Shown piece after piece: positions 22,012 to 32,854 of a DNA stretch of 64,000 nucleotides (its first letter is position 1; each line of letters begins with the position of its first letter). The stretch is taken from contig NC_014760.1 of assembly GCF_000183385.1 (NCBI RefSeq), forward strand, positions 124,001-188,000, read 5' to 3'. This stretch comes from Mycoplasmopsis bovis PG45 (lineage in GTDB: Bacteria > Bacillota_I > Bacilli_A > Mycoplasmatales > Metamycoplasmataceae). The notes under the pieces were generated by a model, which was given only the letters and a program-made list of their open reading frames with translations, made no database searches and was not told the origin of the DNA. Position numbers and translations under genes: made by a program.

Positions 22012-23853
22012 CTATTTTTTCTTCTTCTTTTCTTTAGAAAAAATCTCGTTTCCTAATTTAATTCATTGGTTTAAGCATTCATGAAAGTGGGCAAAGCCTG
22101 ACTTATAAAACTGATCGCTTGTAAGATCGATTCCCATATTTTTTAAAGTATTAAGTGGATAATCTCTATTGCCTGCTGAAAGAAAATTGTTTATATACTT
22201 GTTCAAAAATTCTTTTCCATACATCTTATATTGAGTGTAGAAATGGTTGGCCACAAGTTGACCTATTGCATACTTATAAACATAGAAACCCATATAAAAA
22301 TGAGGAATTGTTACAGCTGCAATTTGTTCTTCTTTTTTGTATTTTCTAGGCTTTTTATAATATTTTTTGAGAGTTTCATAGTATATTTTTGAAACTTCCT
22401 CATAATTTGGAGTAACTTCATTTAAGTCAACTTTTTTGTAAAGTTCATACTCATAGTTAGCTCACTTAGCTTGAGTAACGGTTGTGCCAAAAAAGCCCGA
22501 GATTATGTGGCCATAGATAGTAAATTTTTCAATTTTACTATTTGATTTTTCAATTAAGTAGTCATAAAGCATTAATTCATTAAAAATTGATGCAATTTCA
22601 GCTAAAAATATAGGATAACTAGCATTAGTTATATCATTATTTTTGTCTGAAAAATATGAATGCATTGAGTGACCTAATTCATGAGCTAAGGTTTCCACTG
22701 AATTAAGCTCACCATCAAAATTCATTAGTATAAATTTTTTATCAATTCCATAACTGTTGCCAATTGAATAAGCTCCAGAAAGCTTATTCTTCACACTCAT
22801 AAAGTCAACTCATTTTTCCTTATAAGCCTGTTTTATAGTGTCAGAATACTCAGAACCAAATGGCAATAGTGCATTATAGACTATATCCTTTGCTTCTTCA
22901 ACGCTGTATTTGTTTTTAACTTTAAAAATATCTCTATTAGCATCATATAAAGGTCTAAATTTTTCATTAAAGTGTGCTTCATAGTACTTTTTATAATGCT
23001 TTCAATATTTAGCAATATCATTTTTTAGTGATGCTATATTGCTAAATAACTTTAGTAAGATTTCATCATTTACTTTATCTTCATAAGTAAGCATATTGAT
23101 TGAGTCTTTATATTTTCTAACTTTAGCATTTACAGAAATATTTTTAAATGTCTGAATAAGCATATTCGCTAGTGATTCTTTATGTTGCAATTTTGCTTTT
23201 CTATACTGTAAAACAGCATTTTTACGTAAAGTTGCATCATCAGATTTAAGCATCTTAGAATATGAAATAGGATCTAATTTATGCTTTTTATTTTTCGAAT
23301 CTAAAACATCATCATATCTAAGCTCTGCATCAGTAAGAATACTAAAAACATCATCTAAGTTAGGCTCACCAAAAGCAACTTCAGTTAAGTAATCTTCAAC
23401 ATCATTAGAGAGCTTATGATTGAATGAATCTAGTGTGTCAGTAAGCATTTTTTTATATGATTTTAATCTTTCATCATTAACTCAAGTCCTTAATTTATCA
23501 GCATTTTTGAAAAATCTATTGATTTCAGATCCATATTGCTTGTTTAATTCTTCGTTAGCCGAGTCAAACTTAAGCGCCATTTCTTGTGCTTTAGAATCTG
23601 TTAGATTTATATTGGTTTTATTAGAAATATAATTGTGTAATTTATTAGCCACAATTTCCATTTGTTCATTAATTTTTAGGCCAGCAATAAAAGATTCAAT
23701 ACTACTGTATTTTGAATCCTTGATTTCAATTAGTTGTTTAAAAACGCTTACATATTTATCTAACCAATAATCAAAACTTTGACCTTCTAAAATAGATTCT
23801 ATGTCTCATTTGTATTCATCATTAACTTTGTCATAACTAGGATATTGCTTCAT
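22012..23853 (-). CDS. pepF: Oligoendopeptidase F
   Basis: 613 aa, typical length for the M3B family, with several TGA Trp codons. It is a zinc metallopeptidase degrading oligopeptides of about 7-17 residues in the cytoplasm. The active site is HELGH (His391, Glu392, His395) in [15 protein letters not shown], and the third ligand Glu is expected in [12 protein letters not shown]. The start ATG at 23853 follows TAAAAGGAAAT on the minus strand. The C-terminal tail is Lys-rich. It plausibly works downstream of Opp peptide import. Confidence 0.95.
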
Positions 23854-23901
23854 ATTTATTTCCTTTTAAAAAAAATAAAAAAAACTATAAAAATTAAACT
23901 T

Positions 23902-23930
23902 TTGATAAAAAATAAAATATATTATAAAAT
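23902..23930 (+). promoter_or_regulatory. Canonical promoter upstream of the small ORF and potABCD
   Basis: TTGATA (23902-23907), 17-bp spacer, TAAAAT (23925-23930). It lies divergent from pepF and 10 bp before the ATG at 23941. Confidence 0.6.
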
Positions 23931-23940
23931 AATTAAACAA

Positions 23941-24090
23941 ATGACAATAAAAGTAATACAAGAGAGCCGTTATTGATTAAAAATAGCCCTTATGATATTC
24001 AATGAAGATCTAAATCCTTCATTGCCTTTTTTTGTCACTGAATATAGTCAGAATTTATATGATACAGTCTCCCCTTTTGTATTTTTTTAA
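23941..24090 (+). CDS. Possible 49-aa leader peptide or small protein upstream of potA
   Basis: An uninterrupted 49-codon ORF (one TGA Trp): MTIKVIQESRYWLKIALMIF, then acidic and aromatic residues, ending SPFVFF and TAA. A canonical promoter ends 10 bp before its ATG and there is no SD, the leaderless layout seen at several other genes here. It ends 26 bp before potA. A terminator-like hairpin lies inside it. It could be an attenuating leader peptide, a real small membrane-associated protein, or a chance ORF. I recognise no family. Confidence 0.4.
24000..24033 (+). promoter_or_regulatory. Terminator-like hairpin inside the potA leader (candidate attenuator)
   Basis: CAATGAAG (24000-24007) pairs perfectly with CTTCATTG (24017-24024), then CC and seven T. 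It lies about 70-95 nt after the predicted transcription start and 83 bp before potA, so it could terminate most transcripts before the pot operon. A clear antiterminator was not identified. Confidence 0.5.
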
Positions 24091-24115
24091 TTTTAAAAAA
24101 TATTAAGGAGGATTT

Positions 24116-25528
24116 GTGATACAGAAAAAAGAAAAGCTTCCTTACATTATTAAGCTTAAGGAAGTTGTCAAAGAATTCGATGGCAAAATTGTTTTAGATA
24201 ACATCGAATTAAATATTAAAAAAGGTGACTTTGTCACATTACTAGGCCCTTCAGGAAGTGGTAAAACCACTATTTTAAGATTAATCGCGGGCTTTGAAAA
24301 AACCACACGTGGCGAGATTCAGTTTAATGGTCTAGATATTAAGGACTTGCCACCTCACAAAAGAGATTTATCAACTATTTTTCAAGATTATGCATTGTTT
24401 CCACATTTAAATGTTGAAGGCAACATTAAATTTGGCTTACCACTTAAAAGAGTTCCTAAAGAAACTATAAATCCTAGATATGAAAGAATTCTTGCTGAAA
24501 AGAAAATTAAGTGAACTGAATTAGCTCAAAAGAAAATGCAAGAATTAGATGAGTTGCAAGATAAATACATTGAAGAAATGGAAACACTAAAGCCTAATAC
24601 AATAACTTACAGAAGAAGACAAAAATGATTGGATAGATCAGACTTTAACTACTCATATTGAGAAAATTATGTTCAACAGCAAACTGAATCGTTTGAAAAC
24701 AAATTTTTAAAAAGAAAACTTACTAAAAATGAAATTGATCAATTAGTAAAAGACTTTGTTAAGTTAGTTGGGCTAGAGGGAAATGAAAAGAAATCAATTA
24801 GTGAGCTTTCTGGTGGTATGCGTCAAAGAGTTGCATTAGCTAGAAGTTTAATTATTAAACCAAGTATTTTGCTTCTAGATGAACCATTAAGTGCGCTTGA
24901 TGCTAAGATTAGACAAAAAATGCAAGTGCTTCTTAGAAGCCTACAGCAAAAACTAGGTCTAACATTTATCTTCGTTACCCACGACCAAGATGAAGCATTA
25001 GAATTATCGGATATGGTTGCTGTTATGCGTGGTGGTAGAATTGAACAATACGATAGTCCTAAAAATATTTATGACTATCCAGTTAATAAATGGGTTGCTT
25101 CATTTATAGGAGATTCAAATATTTTTAATGGTACTTTTAACAAGGAAGACTGTACAGTAGACCTTTTGGGAAAAACATTTAAAACAGTTCATGATGATGA
25201 TGAGTTCAATGATGAACAAGAAGTTGATGTTCTTATTCGTCCTGAGGACATCGACATTATCTTAGTTGACGAAGATGAAGAAGTTGAAAAGAGTAAAGAA
25301 AGCAAGAAAACTAAAGAAAAGTTAAGAGGAAGTATTCAAGATATTGCCTATCGTGGTAGCTATTACTATCTAAAAGTGAAGCTAAATATGGGTGAATATA
25401 TTTATGTTGAGACTGCTAAGAAATTTGAACTAAATGATGTTGTGGATATTAGTTGAACAATTGACAGTATTCATTTAATGAATAAAGATAGCAAGTGAGA
25501 CTATAGCTCTAATGAATTCAGGAATTAA
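24116..25528 (+). CDS. potA: Spermidine/putrescine ABC transporter ATP-binding protein
   Basis: 470 aa from a GTG start behind AAGGAGG (24105-24111). It is the ATPase of a polyamine importer. Walker A is GPSGSGKT (44-51), the Q-loop is in [10 protein letters not shown], the signature is LSGGM (231-235), Walker B is ILLLDEP and the H-loop is [12 protein letters not shown]-like regulatory domain follows ([12 protein letters not shown], then [11 protein letters not shown]). About 100 residues rich in Lys/Glu and Trp are inserted between Q-loop and signature, paralleling the larger insert in OppF. It overlaps potB by 17 bp. Confidence 0.94.
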
Positions 25529-26348
25529 AGCATCTTTAGGTCTTAACAGAAGATTAATATTCCTGCTTCCTTACATTTTTATAGCCATTCTTTTAGTGTT
25601 TTTACCAATTATTTTAATAATTGTGAACTCAGTTATTCATATAGCTGATCCAACTTTTGATTCGTTTAAATTGGTTAAGGATTCAAAAACCTGAACCAAA
25701 ATTTGAAGAAGCTTATTTATTGGAATCATATCTGCTTTATTGTGTCTAGTTATAGGATTGCCGTATGCATATTTTGTAGCTAGAAGCAAAAACAAAATTA
25801 TGCCAATTTATGCTATGAGTCTTATTTTAAGTCCATTAGTAATATTTACTATTGCAAAAATTTATGCAGTACGCGGCTTTTTCTTAACTATTGTTTCGAA
25901 AGAAAACGATCTTAATGCAATTTGATTTATGATTTTTGGCTTAACCTACTTAAACTTGCCATATATGATAATGCCACTTTATTCAGTCTTTAGAGATATG
26001 CCCGAAAATATTGTTGAAGCTTCTCATGACTTAGGTAACGGACCAATTAGAACACTATTTAGAGTAATTTTGCCATACAGCAGTAAAGCAATATTAAGTG
26101 GCCTAGGTATTATTTTCTTATCTAGTGCTACCAACTTTGTTATAAGTGATAAATTACTTCCAGATGGCTCGCAACACCAATTAATTGGTACAGTAATTAA
26201 TAATTACACCAACCCTGCAAACCAATATGAAGTAGCAATTGGCACTACATTAGTTATTGTCGTATCAGTCATATTTATAGGTACATTCGCATTGATAAGC
26301 TTCTTGCCAAGAGTATTCAAAAGAAGAAAGAGAGCAAGATATGAGTAA
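25512..26348 (+). CDS. potB: Spermidine/putrescine ABC transporter permease PotB
   Basis: 278 aa with TGA Trp codons. About six TM helices, starting LIFLLPYIFIAILLVFLPIIL. The permease EAA loop is EASHDLGNGPIRTLFRVILP, contacting PotA. It starts within the 3' end of potA and its last 8 bp overlap potC, giving a tightly coupled operon. Confidence 0.93.
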
Positions 26349-27234
26349 GTTAATTAAAGTATTAAAAAGCTTTTATATCCACATAATTTTATTAGCTTTC
26401 TATATCCCACTTTTGTATGCTGCAATTTTCAGTTTTAATAACCCAAGTAGTAAGGGGTTTGTTAGAACAAACTGAAATGGCTTCACAACTAACAACTGAT
26501 CTACATTCTTTAATGAAGGTAGAGGTGTTGCCTTGCTTAACTCAATAATAATTGCTTTTGCAGTTTCTGCCTTAGTTGTTTCTATATCACTTTTTACTTG
26601 CTATGGTATGTGAAGACAAAAAAATAGAGCATATAGCAAGCTAATTTTAGGAACAAATAACGTGCCTTTGATTAACCCTGATAACATTAGTGCTATTGGC
26701 CTTGCATTGCTATTTTCAGCCTTGTTTGGTGCACTAGTAAATACACGTGAAGGTCTATTTCGTGGTATTGTTGGTCACACAGTAATGGCGCTTCCATATG
26801 CTATTACACTAATGTTTCCTAGAAGTGATAAATTTAATGCTTCGCTTTTTGAAGCTGCTCAAGATTTAGGATATAGCAAAACCAGAGCATGATTTAAAAC
26901 ATACTTTGTATATATGTTACCTTCTAGTTTTTTTGCTGCTATAGTTGCTGCATTCCTAAGTTTTGATGACTTTATTATTTTGAGAACAGTTTCTAACACT
27001 TCTACACTAGGCACTAAATTGTATGAAGGGGAATTTAGAGCATGAGGATTAGTTGTTGGAGCATCATTATTAATTATTGTATTGGCACTCAATGTTATAT
27101 ACATTAGTTACAAATGAATCAAAATTAACAAAAGCAGCAAAAAAGCGAAAAAGGCTATAGAACAGGAAAATAAGGAAGCAATATCAACAAAAACTGCTCT
27201 ATTTGAAATTGGAGGCAGTGATGAAAAGCAGTAA
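26341..27234 (+). CDS. potC: Spermidine/putrescine ABC transporter permease PotC
   Basis: 297 aa with TGA Trp codons. It has six hydrophobic segments beginning IILLAFYIPLLYAAIFSF. The EAA loop reads EAAQDLGYSKTRAWFKTYF, and FLSFDDFIILRTVS is typical of PotC. The C-terminal tail is Lys-rich and overlaps the start of potD by 14 bp. Confidence 0.93.
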
Positions 27235-29122
27235 ATTTACACAGTTTCTTAAGTCTAAAGTACTAACTAAAAAAGTTGGATTCTCTTTAGCTGCCATCAC
27301 AGCAGCATCTGTTGCAATCGGTGCTGTTTCATACAAATATACAAAAAGCGTATTCAAGCCTGTTTTCTCAAACTATCAAGCCTACATTGATGAATATAAT
27401 TTAGAAAAATTAAGTAAAAGATTTGAATACAAGCAATTCGCTGTATTGGATGAATTTACTAGGGACATTTTAACTAACAAAACAGCAGGCGGTATTGGTA
27501 GCGATAGCCAGGCTACAAAATTAATTATTAATAGCAATCAAGGTAAACCGCTTTTAAGAAAGTTTAAAAGATCTGACTTTAAGAAAATATTTAATGCAAA
27601 ATGAGACGATTCTAAATCTACTGAAGAGAATCTCAAAGTTATTTATAATCCTGTTGTTTTTGAACATATTAAATCTTATGATGCTTTATTAGAAAATGTT
27701 CCTGTCTTTGATGAAAACGGAAAAATTATCCCTAATAAAAAGCAAAAAGACTTGCCATATGAAGAAAGACTTCATTTATATGATTATTTCATTCCTTACT
27801 TTATGCAAGATATGGTTATTGCATATAACCCACAAAAATTAGCAAAGTATAATAAATTATTTAAACCATTTCATATGGAAGCTCCCAAAGAACCTGATGA
27901 TAACGATGATGAGCAAGCCAAAAAGAACTATGAAATAGCCAAAAAAGATTATGATGCTAAATATAAAAATGCCATTAGTGAATACTTTGCGGGAGTTCAC
28001 AATGGCATTGAAAAACAAATAAATTCAAAAATAATTGAAATTCTTAATAACCCAAACAACAAGTACAAGGAAAAAGTTGTTGATAAGCAAACAGGACAAG
28101 AAAGGATTGAAGAGCACTCACACTTACCAATGTCTGAAGCTCTAAAATTACTTAGAAATCCTTATGGGGCAAAGTCTGAACAAGATGCCTTTAAGTACTA
28201 CCAATATACAAATGCTGTTCGTGATAATATGATTTACGGTTCTTCATATAGATTAGATACTAAAACAGGTAAAAGAGTGTCACAACCTACTGGAGAGGCT
28301 GTTTTAACTGAAGAAACAAACATTACTAATAAAAAGATAAGAACAGAAATCTATAGAGATTTAATCGATCAGTTTGTTGATATGTTTGAAGATTCAACCG
28401 GCTTTAAAATCACTGATACTGAAAGAGTAAGAACTAATGGTAATGGACTAGAGTTACTTAACTCATTAATAGATCCATCAAAAAGTTCAAATGTTGCTAT
28501 TATCTATAATGGTGATGCAGTTGATGCCTTCTATTCATTAGATAATATTAAAAATTCAGAAGTCCCAGATGGTGTTGTAAGATTTATTCGTCCTTCAGTT
28601 AACTTATTATTAGTTGATGGCTTTGTCATATCTAATTCAACTGAAGAAAATGTTGCGCAAGATATGATTGATGCAATGCATAAAACAGTATTCGCCGGAT
28701 ATGATCAGCCTGATGAATTTTGAAATTCTGATAATATTGAAAAAGCTAGAAAAAATGTATCTGCTGACAAGGACAAAGATAAATGGTATGAAAAATATGG
28801 AGCATACTTTGCATTTGATTACATAAGATATACTCCAGCAATTCAAAGTTTATATAAATATGTTCTTGATAATGAGTTTTCAGAAGATAAATTCCCTGGT
28901 TATGGTAATTCATTTAATGAATACCAAAGAGAGTATCTTAAAAACTTATACAAAATTGAAAGTGAATATACTTTTAAAGACTTTAAATCAACTGATTCAG
29001 ATAAAAAATTAGAAGATTTAAAAGGCTTTAAATATCATGTTAAGCATATTCCAATTAGTCCAGTAACACACGAAGTTCAGACTGAAATTAATATTTATTA
29101 TGACAATAAATTAAAATCTTAA
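27221..29122 (+). CDS. potD: Spermidine/putrescine-binding protein PotD, membrane-anchored
   Basis: 633 aa, far longer than the roughly 350 of Gram-negative PotD. Start ATG 27221 sits behind GGAGG (27211-27215); an in-frame TTG at 27203 would add six residues. A single N-terminal helix (VGFSLAAITAASVAIGAVSY) without a lipobox Cys suggests an uncleaved signal anchor. Later segments SSNVAIIYNGDAVDAFYSLDN and GVVRFIRPSVNLLLVDGFVI resemble the ligand-binding fold (AxxYNGDA, P.E...W.D). The substrate is inferred from the operon with potABC. Confidence 0.85.
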
Positions 29123-29128
29123 AAAAAG

Positions 29129-29151
29129 TTTAGCTAATATGCTAAATTTTT
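29129..29151 (+). terminator. Terminator after potD
   Basis: TTTAGC and GCTAAA pair around TAATAT, followed by TTTTT. Confidence 0.7.
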
Positions 29152-29346
29152 CATTCCTTATTACATAAGCATAAATATTTTGCTTACTATTTTACTAATA
29201 GCACTATAAAAAAGCCAGGTAAGTAGCATTTTATAATCCTAGTTATGTGTGTATAAAAATTTAATAAATAAATAAAAAAAATTAATTTTTTACTATAATT
29301 TAAATACTTATTTTTCAACAACTATTTTAACAGTGAGGAGGGTGCA

Positions 29347-29547
29347 ATGGCTATAGTTCCAAAGCGTAAAACATCTAAGCAACGTAAGCACAAAAGACGT
29401 ACTCATGATGCTTTACCAATACAAAATTTAATTTCATGCAAAAACTGCTCTAATATGATTCAACAACACCGTGTATGTGAACACTGTGGCTTTTACAAAG
29501 GTAAAAAAGTTGAAGGATATAAAAGTTTAAACTTGCGCGCTCAATAA
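29347..29547 (+). CDS. rpmF: Ribosomal protein L32
   Basis: 66 aa, basic, starting MAIVPKRKTSKQRKHKRRTH. The zinc-ribbon pairs CKNC and CEHC are both intact, so it is the zinc-binding form. SD GAGGAGGGTG is just upstream and a terminator follows. It is a component of the 50S subunit. Confidence 0.98.
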   Translation: MAIVPKRKTSKQRKHKRRTHDALPIQNLISCKNCSNMIQQHRVCEHCGFYKGKKVEGYKSLNLRAQ

Positions 29548-29556
29548 TAATATTTT

Positions 29557-29578
29557 AAAACCAACTTTACTTGGTTTT
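29557..29578 (+). terminator. Terminator after rpmF
   Basis: AAAACCAA (29557-29564) pairs with TTGGTTTT (29571-29578) around CTTTAC, followed by TATTTTATCTTTT. Confidence 0.75.
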
Positions 29579-29609
29579 TATTTTATCTTTTATTATAATT
29601 TTTAATTAT

Positions 29610-31238
29610 ATGAATAAAACATTATCTTCTTCAGAAGCAAAAATAGCATTAATATCATTAATTGTTTTTTTAGTTATTTGCTCAATAATTGCGATAGTTA
29701 TTGTATTTTTTTTAGTCAGAAATAACAAAATTAAAAAAATAAAAAAGCAAGCTGATTCGGTATATAAATTTCTTAGTTCTAAAACTACTAATGGCTCTGT
29801 AACAATTTCTAGATTTAAAAGTGTTGCACAATCACAAGGTGATTATAAAAAACATCTTAGTGAACTAGTTAGCTTAAATGACGAGATGAAAAAAATATAC
29901 AAGCCATTATTTGCGGTATGTAATCAAATAAAGGCTAATGCAAAAAAACGATTTAGTGATTTAAAACTCGAATTTGATAGGTTAAATGATTTATATGCTG
30001 AGTACAAAAAATTATGAGATAGATTTAATCAAAAGTCAGAAAAACTTAACATACATTGAGGAATAGTTGATTCAATAAGCTCAAAACTCTCATCAATTCT
30101 TTTAGAATTAGAGAAATATATATACAAAAACAAAAGCAACTTAACGCACACATATAACCTATTAGCCGATGAGCTTGATGAATTGCAAAAAAATAATTTT
30201 GCTTTCGAAGATAAGAAAATTAATGTTGAAATAACAAATGTTTCAGCTGAAATAAATGAATATGAAAAAAGAGTTTATTCATTTTGCAAAAAAGTTGATG
30301 TAATGGTTAAGTTAGAAAAAGCTATTTTTGAACTTATTCCCAAAATTCTAGAGAGCCAAAGTTTCGACTATAAATTTGAGAGTTCGTTGGCAGAATTAAA
30401 AAATGACTTAAAAAAACTACAAAACAACTTTACAACTAGTCCTTATCAGGAATTATTAAGAGAAACTAAAGCCATATATTTTAAATATTTTACTTTGCTA
30501 AAACATAATAAACTTGATTCTGAGTTTAAAAGTTTTATCAAGAATAAATTTAGCCTTCTAAAAGAAGAAATTGAGAAAATAAATAATTATATTGACTCAT
30601 TCATTAGTAAAACAAAAGAAGAATCTTTTTACAAGAATACTATAAAACAGGACTATTTGTCAACTATAGTTTTTTGAGAAAATCTCGTTAAAGATTTTGA
30701 AGTGCTAAAAAATAAAGTTGATAATGATAAAGAAATAGGACTTTTAGAATTACAAACATTTTTAGAAGAATATAGTGAATTATTAAAATCGCTAAATAAA
30801 GTAATTTCTAAATATGACTATTTAAGTATCAAGAGCATATATGACAAAATATATTTAGATATAAATAATCAGTGGTGTCATAGACTACTGAATTTAAGAG
30901 ATATTCTAGAAAAGTTATTTGAAAATAATGAATTATTTAGAAAATTAATTTTGCTAAATAAGGAAATTAACAAGGATTTTAGTGAAAAGCAATATATAGA
31001 TTTAAGTTCCGAATTATGAACTAAATGAACCATATTGTTATGCACAGTTTATAAAAAAGTATATACACAGTATGCTTATAAATCTATGATTGATGCTCTT
31101 ACGGAGAAAATGGCACAGTTAAGTAGTATAAATGGCTCTGAAATCGAAGAGTATATGTTATATATTGACAGTAATATTGTCTCTTTTAAATTCAAAGAGG
31201 CATTTGAATTACTAGCTGCTGCTATTAAAGGAAAATAA
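29610..31238 (+). CDS. EzrA-like membrane-anchored coiled-coil protein
   Basis: 542 aa with several TGA Trp codons. One N-terminal TM helix (IALISLIVFLVICSIIAIVIVFFLV) is followed by about 500 residues of charged helical sequence with no enzyme motif. This fits EzrA, the septation-ring regulator that restrains FtsZ, which has the same layout and about 560 residues. The next gene is thiI; in Bacillus subtilis ezrA also lies close to thiI, which supports the call. ATG 29610 is preferred over an upstream TTG that falls in the rpmF terminator. TATAAT at 29594-29599 is 10 bp before the ATG and no SD is present. Confidence 0.6.
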
Positions 31239-31239
31239 T

Positions 31240-32376
31240 ATGTATGAAAAGATTTTAATAAGATATGGTGAACTAACACTTAAAGGTAAAAATAGAGATT
31301 CATTCATTACTCAGCTAGCTAGAAATATCAAGGTTATTACTGGCGAATATCCTGAAATTAAGTATGATAGAATGTTTCTTTCATATTCTGAATATAATGT
31401 AAAAAAGCTAAAATATGTTTTTGGTATCACTAGTTATAGCCCGGTTATTTTTTGTGAAAATAATATTGAGAAAATTACTAATAATGCTATAAAACTAGTT
31501 GATAAGGAAAATAAAACCTTTAAGATATCTGCAAGAAGAAATAATAAAAAGTTTGACTTTACTAGTGCAGAGATAAACCAAAAAGTTGGAGCGGCCGTAT
31601 TAAAGTATTGCCCATGAGTTAAAGTAGATGTGCATAATCCTGATTGTAATGTAAATATAGAAGTGCGCTCAGATAAAACATATTTATTCAGTAAAAACTA
31701 TAGTGCACTAGGCGGTTTACCTGTGGGTATAAGCGGCTCTACTCTTCATTTAATGTCTGGGGGGATTGATAGTCCTGTTGCTGCCTTTGAACTTATGAAA
31801 AGAGGTTTAAGAGTTCATTTTATTTCATTTGTTTCGCCTCCACAAACTGATGAAAAAACTATTAATAAAATCAAATCTTTAGTTTCAGTTTTATCAAAAT
31901 ACCAAGGTAAAAGCAATCTCTACTTAGCTAACTATTCAAAACTAATGAACTATATTTCTTTTACGTCAAATGAAGCGTACAAAATTAATTTAATGCGTCG
32001 CAGTTTTTACAGAATTGCTTCTAAGTTTGCTAAAAAGCAAAACATTATAGTCTTATCAAATGGTGAAAATTTAGGTCAAGTTGCTAGCCAAACAATTGAA
32101 AGTCTATCAACCATTGCCAATGCTAGTGATTTATTAATTTTAAGACCAATTCTTGCTAATGATAAGATAGAAACTATCAATATTGCAAAACATATAGGAA
32201 CTTATGACATTTCTATAGAAAAAGCTAAAGAAACATGTGAGCTTTTTGCACCAAAAAGCCCTGTAACTAAGCCTAATTTGTCAACTTCAATTAGATTAGA
32301 AGATGAATTATCTAATCTTAATAATTTAGAACAAGAGCTCTTAGAAAGTAGCATTGAGCATCTAGTAATTGAATAA
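31240..32376 (+). CDS. thiI: tRNA 4-thiouridine synthetase ThiI
   Basis: 378 aa. It adenylates U8 of tRNA and transfers sulfur to form 4-thiouridine. The N-terminal ferredoxin-like/THUMP domain (LIRYGELTLKGKNRDSF) is followed by the PP-loop SGGIDS (residues 173-178) and VLSNGENLGQVASQT. The C-terminal rhodanese domain of the E. coli enzyme is absent, as in Bacillus, so a separate cysteine desulfurase is needed. It starts 1 bp after the EzrA-like gene. Confidence 0.95.
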
Positions 32377-32409
32377 AAAAGCAGGTTTGTGAATATGACC
32401 TGCTTTTTT
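32376..32409 (+). terminator. Terminator after thiI
   Basis: AAAAAGCAGGT pairs with ACCTGCTTTTT across a 12-base loop. The A run makes it usable by the convergent 92-aa gene too. Confidence 0.85.
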
Positions 32410-32419
32410 AAAGTGATTA

Positions 32420-32698
32420 TTATGTGTGAAGAATTTTGTAAATCAGAATTGCTATTGTGGCTACAATTAGAATAAATAAAGCAATAACTAGCAAGGAAGA
32501 AATAATAATTTTCTTCCTGTTTTCAATATATTTAGATCTAGTATACTCATCTAAATTTTGGACAGCATCTTGTACAAGAGTATCTCTGTCAGCTTCACTT
32601 AGCTTACTTATTTCTTCAGTAGACAATATTTTTATATCTTTAATTTCTTCAAATGTAGTAAAGCGAGACTTTTCTTGTTCATTTTCTAAAGTATTCAT
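32420..32698 (-). CDS. Tail-anchored small membrane protein, 92 aa
   Basis: The N-terminal 65 residues are acidic and hydrophilic (EQEKSRFTTFEEIKDIKILS). A single C-terminal TM helix (IISSLLVIALFILIVATIAILIY) ends the protein, so it is probably anchored with a cytoplasmic N-domain. I recognise no family. No SD is present. On the minus strand TTGCAA and TAATGT are 16 bp apart and the -10 ends 11 nt before the ATG, so a leaderless mRNA is likely. Confidence 0.6.
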   Translation of the reverse strand: MNTLENEQEKSRFTTFEEIKDIKILSTEEISKLSEADRDTLVQDAVQNLDEYTRSKYIENRKKIIISSLLVIALFILIVATIAILIYKILHT

Positions 32699-32854
32699 AT
32701 GTAAATTTTACATTAAACATAAAGATAGTGCTTGCAAAATTATTTGGTTTTAGTAGGCTCAAATACTGGAAGTTTATTAGAATCATTGCGCAATTTAGTT
32801 CCATTAGCAAAGTTATTATCGGTTGTTCCTTGTTCAAATTTTCATTTCTTTAAT

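Noticed and set aside
27221-29122. PotD as a lipoprotein
   Set aside because: The N-terminal hydrophobic segment has no Cys at its end; a signal anchor fits better.
29571-29609. TTG start at 29571 for the EzrA-like gene
   Set aside because: It falls within the 3' arm of the rpmF terminator, and ATG 29610 lies right after a TATAAT box.
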